A DNA stretch of 23,633 nucleotides, taken from assembly GCA_009731375.1 (NCBI GenBank), contig BJOX01000075.1, forward strand, positions 305,373 through 329,005. Reading direction: 5' to 3'. Position 1 is the stretch's first letter. Every line of letters starts with the position of its first letter. This document shows, piece by piece, positions 20,586 through 23,633 of the stretch. A program made the translations under genes and the position numbers. The notes below the pieces were generated by a model, which ran no database searches, was not told where the DNA came from, and saw only the letters and a list, made by a program, of their open reading frames with translations. The DNA is from Paulinella micropora. Taxonomy: Eukaryota > Cercozoa > Imbricatea > Euglyphida.

Positions 20586-23210
20586 ATGGAAGACGAGACT
20601 GAGCAGGCTGGTGTGACACCAACTGATTATGGTCCTAGTGAGGGAGGAGAGGAGCAGGAGACTCAGTACTCAGAAGAGAGGGGGGATAGAGATGGAGAGG
20701 AGAGAGAGGAGTATACGTATACAGCCGATGTAGAGTCGACAGGGGGGGGTAATGCACAAGAAGCGAGTGCAGGTCAGACTGGAGGCTCTCCACTGACAGA
20801 GGCAGAGAGAGAGATGGAGGATGTTGGCCAGAATATCCCAAATACATGGGAACAGTTGGCTACATATGATGATGAAGAGTCCTTCTTCCTTAACTACCCA
20901 ACCTATTATAAAACACACATCTACATTCCTTACGAGAAAAGGAATAGACCAGGACAAGGTCAAAGCAACCTCCTGATCGAAATTCCCGGCCTTGCGAAGC
21001 CTCTCTTCAACAAAGTGAGGTTTGAGCACGAAAGAGTGCCATTGCAGGATATCAAGTATGGCGACACTCTTACACTGTGCGACATATACGACATATCTGC
21101 AACACTCTACGCTGCTGTGCTCGTTGCGGAATTTTATGAACGCACAAACATACAGTGGAAAAATAAACGCACAACTGCAGCATGGCTGTCTGTCTGTGGT
21201 GTCCCCACTGATATCAAGAATCTAGAAAGAAAGTTCGAAGGTAGAAACCAAAGTGGCATTGAGTTTGCCCTTGAGGCTTTTGTAACTGCCTTCACACGGG
21301 CTTACAACGAAATGTACAAAGCACTGAAAGACAACACAAGGCAACATCCTGTTTACGAGGAGGTTGACCAGTCTTGTCAGGTGCTTGAACGCCTCACACA
21401 ACTCCATAAGGGCCTCTTTGAGGGGAAGGAGCAAAAACCAACATGGAAACAATGGGCCCACACGAAGAATCACACTCTCATTAAAGGCCCTCTCACAACA
21501 ATCCCAAATAATAACAGAGCTGATAAGTCTTCCATGAGAGAAAAGGCACACTTCCTCTCTAGTGCCACAGGGCTTGCACAGTTCGTGACTCATCTAGCAC
21601 GACAGGTGAAAGAAGAAGAGACGAGACAGAAAGAGGAGAAGGAGCAGAAGGAGAAGATAGCTGTGGCAATGGCAGTAGCACGGGTGGCTCCACAGCCAAC
21701 GGCTCCACCTACCACATCTAACCCAGCTCCCAAGAAAGCAGGAGGAGGACCCACAGGAGGAGGACCCCAAGGGGGAGGGACAGTAATTAACTTGACTGAC
21801 TCCCAGAAGAAAAAGCAGGCGCTGCAGGCAGCCCTAGCTAAAATCAAAATTGGGGGAGGGGGCCTTAAGCTCTATGCTATCACTGCCAATGAGGCTGACA
21901 CAGAGAAGACCCTCATGACTAAGTTCAATGAGATGGACAGATGCTTCCAGCAAAACCAGTGTGAGGTGGAGCAGGAGTATGAAGTCCTAGAACATCTCTG
22001 TGATCGATCCCTCCTTGGAGCTGGTTTTGATCGTATAACTTACGAGAAGTACAGAGGAGAGGAGGAGCTAGCAAGGAAAGGTGGACATGCAGAGATGAGT
22101 TGTACTCTGGCCATTGCTGCCCTCATTCGATACTTTAAGGCAAGTGGATACCAACACTTGTGCACGGGCACATTGATTGGGTTTGAAATTTTCGACTTAG
22201 TATCGGAGCAGTTGCAGTCTGTCACTCAGCTTGCATCTGTCTTAACAAATGTGGGCACCCAGTACACTCTCTTTTATAACCACAAAGCCATACTCCTATA
22301 TTTCCTCAGTGCTTTGCACGTCTACAACAAAAATAAGCTCACACTGCTCATGCAAGACTGCAAAACCTTCGACAAGGTAAAGCACTTGAACTTTTTGGAG
22401 ATGAGCGTCTTTGAGGCCACGACTAAGGCCGTGAGCCCAAAAATGTTGTGGACCGAAGTAATGACCGCTTGTCAGAGGCTCGACAGCCAGACAGCATCCT
22501 TGATCGGTTCTGCATCGGCTTCTGCTCAACCGCAAGTCGCACATACGCAACGATCTCTAGGAAAGCGACCAAGAGAGAACAGTCGTGAAGCTAACACACC
22601 TTGTATTCGTTGGTGGGCACGGGCACAATGCTTCAAACACACAAATAAGAAATGCCCGTACAACCACGATGTCGAGGACACCCGCATCCGAAACACACTC
22701 CTCAAGAACGTACGGTCGGACGAAACCAACACCGTCGCCGTTCTGCGCCGACTGCGCAAGGATCAGGGGTGGAAATTACAGGATGTCGCGGACCATGACC
22801 ACGAACTAGCTGACGCGATCAATTCTCTTTTCGCTAGAGATGATCAGAAGACGGCAGCCATAGAAGCCGCAAGTAGAGGAAGAGGTGGAACACGAGGAAG
22901 AGGAGGAGGGAGAGGAATCAATCGAGGAGGAGGAGCCCCTTTCGCACGAGGCACATACACTCGCGGGGGGGAGAGAGGATTTGTGAGAAGAGGAGGAGGA
23001 AGAGGTGTATTTCAAGGTAGAGGAGGAGGAAGATGGGTTGGCCGAGGTGGATACGGCAGCGCAGAGCGCCCGTACCACAGAGATGGGGGCTGGGCAGACG
23101 GCTCGAGCTCAAGCTCGAGTTCCTCAGCACCACAGGCCTATGCGACATCAGGCGCAACCACTACCGACACTGATGCCGACTCAGGTAACAGATTTGAGGT
23201 AGTCCAATGA
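20586..23210 (+). CDS. Gag-like protein, 874 codons, with CCCH zinc knuckle and RGG boxes
   Basis: This is a probable nucleic-acid-binding structural protein of a retroelement or virus-like element; I do not recognise the family. The ATG is in ATAAGATGG context after a purine-rich leader. Residues 1-85 are acidic. About 90-340 is a globular, helix-rich region. About 341-356 is a Lys/Glu helix, and about 370-395 is a Pro/Gly linker. About 420-640 is a second helical region. A CCCH motif follows (C673, C682, C690, H694; spacing 8-7-3), then a helical segment, an RGG/GRGG-rich segment at about 763-835, a nine-Ser run at about 839-847, and an end rich in Thr and Asp. It terminates at TGA 23208-23210, followed directly by CTAG. 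Codon use is balanced and intact over 2.6 kb, unlike the decayed LINE, so it is young or constrained. A host RNA-binding protein is the alternative. Confidence 0.7.
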   Translation: MEDETEQAGVTPTDYGPSEGGEEQETQYSEERGDRDGEEREEYTYTADVESTGGGNAQEASAGQTGGSPLTEAEREMEDVGQNIPNTWEQLATYDDEESFFLNYPTYYKTHIYIPYEKRNRPGQGQSNLLIEIPGLAKPLFNKVRFEHERVPLQDIKYGDTLTLCDIYDISATLYAAVLVAEFYERTNIQWKNKRTTAAWLSVCGVPTDIKNLERKFEGRNQSGIEFALEAFVTAFTRAYNEMYKALKDNTRQHPVYEEVDQSCQVLERLTQLHKGLFEGKEQKPTWKQWAHTKNHTLIKGPLTTIPNNNRADKSSMREKAHFLSSATGLAQFVTHLARQVKEEETRQKEEKEQKEKIAVAMAVARVAPQPTAPPTTSNPAPKKAGGGPTGGGPQGGGTVINLTDSQKKKQALQAALAKIKIGGGGLKLYAITANEADTEKTLMTKFNEMDRCFQQNQCEVEQEYEVLEHLCDRSLLGAGFDRITYEKYRGEEELARKGGHAEMSCTLAIAALIRYFKASGYQHLCTGTLIGFEIFDLVSEQLQSVTQLASVLTNVGTQYTLFYNHKAILLYFLSALHVYNKNKLTLLMQDCKTFDKVKHLNFLEMSVFEATTKAVSPKMLWTEVMTACQRLDSQTASLIGSASASAQPQVAHTQRSLGKRPRENSREANTPCIRWWARAQCFKHTNKKCPYNHDVEDTRIRNTLLKNVRSDETNTVAVLRRLRKDQGWKLQDVADHDHELADAINSLFARDDQKTAAIEAASRGRGGTRGRGGGRGINRGGGAPFARGTYTRGGERGFVRRGGGRGVFQGRGGGRWVGRGGYGSAERPYHRDGGWADGSSSSSSSSAPQAYATSGATTTDTDADSGNRFEVVQ
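23102..23119 (+). repeat. Perfect 8-bp inverted repeat in the Ser run
   Basis: CTCGAGCT and AGCTCGAG are separated by two bases, about 90 bp before the stop codon. It encodes serines, so codon choice creates the palindrome. It may be a structure or chance. Confidence 0.5.
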
Positions 23211-23214
23211 CTAG
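23208..23214 (+). promoter_or_regulatory. Candidate programmed readthrough site, TGA CTAG
   Basis: The stop codon and its next four bases match UGA CUAG, the known efficient readthrough context in animal genes and in some RNA viruses. The same frame continues open to the window end. A weak 5-bp hairpin (TGCAC 23246-23250 with GTGCA 23262-23266) lies 35 nt downstream. The motif is seen; its function here is inferred. Confidence 0.65.
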
Positions 23215-23633
23215 AGAAGGAGGGAGAAAACAGAACAACATGCATTGCACGATACACCGTTGTGCAGGTCCCAACCAAGGGTACCAGTGAGTCTAAGAGC
23301 CCACAGCAGGCCACAGACCAACTCAAAGGTAGTACAATACCAGTACACCCATCACGACAACAAACAGTGCATGCTGCTAATAGGCAGGCGAGTAAAGCGC
23401 TGGCAAAGAGAAAGCAGGCGGGCCTGTCGCAGCCACAGCCGAAGAAAGTAAGAATAGAACCGGCAGTTAATCTTATCAACTTGCCGAGACAGACAATAGA
23501 CAAGGAGGATGCAGGACATCAACCTCTCCTCACGGTCTCAAACAGAGAAAGCAAGGACAATCATCCTTCGCCTGTGAACAATACCCAAAAAGACATTACA
23601 AAAACGGCGGAAAGGGAGGAGGAGGCGAACCTC
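23211..23633 (+). CDS. In-frame extension after the leaky stop (partial, runs off the window)
   Basis: There are 141 codons in the same frame as the Gag-like protein without a stop, continuing past the window edge. The product is Gln/Lys/Pro-rich, with a basic nuclear-localisation-like patch (LAKRKQ... and QPKKVRIEP) and no recognised protease, polymerase or integrase motif yet. It has no ATG for the first 80 codons or more, so readthrough rather than new initiation would be needed for expression. I expect the enzymatic domains to lie downstream. Confidence 0.55.

Larger units (their letters stand above)
20275..23633 (+). mobile_element. 5' part of an unclassified retroelement or virus-like insertion
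   Basis: Leader, Gag-like ORF, readthrough stop and in-frame extension have the layout of a Gag-Pol element, but no polymerase lies inside the window. LTR, DIRS-type or endogenous viral origin cannot be separated. The left border is approximate. Confidence 0.5.

Noticed and set aside
23208-23210. TGA as selenocysteine or a reassigned codon
   Set aside because: TGA ends the kinesin normally, and no selenoprotein context or SECIS-like structure was seen; the CTAG context explains leakiness more simply.

Overview
This is eukaryotic nuclear DNA: GT-AG introns, APE-type non-LTR retrotransposon remains and a kinesin motor are all present. Microsatellites are extremely dense, covering by eye a large fraction of the window. 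The lineage cannot be fixed from the sequence; a protist or another microsatellite-rich eukaryote fits. At least eight runs of N interrupt the assembly, mostly beside homopolymers or simple repeats.

Layout. Positions 1-210 hold a tRNA-derived, SINE-like unit on the minus strand. Positions 600-1770 hold ACAT, TATC and GA repeats, with one possible orphan exon on the minus strand. Positions 1763-5995 hold a head-to-tail pile of at least four copies of one CR1/Jockey-like LINE family. All are 5'-truncated, and each ends in a (GAA)n tail abutting the next copy. The longest keeps a broken endonuclease plus reverse transcriptase.

Positions 6299-19128 hold the main gene: a kinesin, probably kinesin-7 (CENP-E-like). 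It can be assembled by hand into 20 coding exons that join in frame to about 1,291 codons. Exon 1 carries the motor. Seventeen small exons (36-93 nt) encode the coiled-coil stalk, and exon 20 carries the tail. Most introns are largely microsatellite, and in intron 6 the repeat runs from donor to acceptor. Partial exon duplications lie in introns 2, 4 and 5. Several stalk exons encode variants of one repeat unit, so the stalk seems to have grown by exon duplication inside repetitive introns.

Positions 19129-20585 are the kinesin 3' flank and a leader region with several perfect or near-perfect hairpins. Positions 20586-23633 hold the 5' part of a retroelement or virus-like element. It has an 874-codon Gag-like protein with a CCCH zinc knuckle and RGG boxes, ending in TGA followed directly by CTAG. 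That is the known UGA-CUAG readthrough context, and the same frame stays open for 141 more codons to the window edge. I take this as the likely expression switch for a downstream polyprotein.
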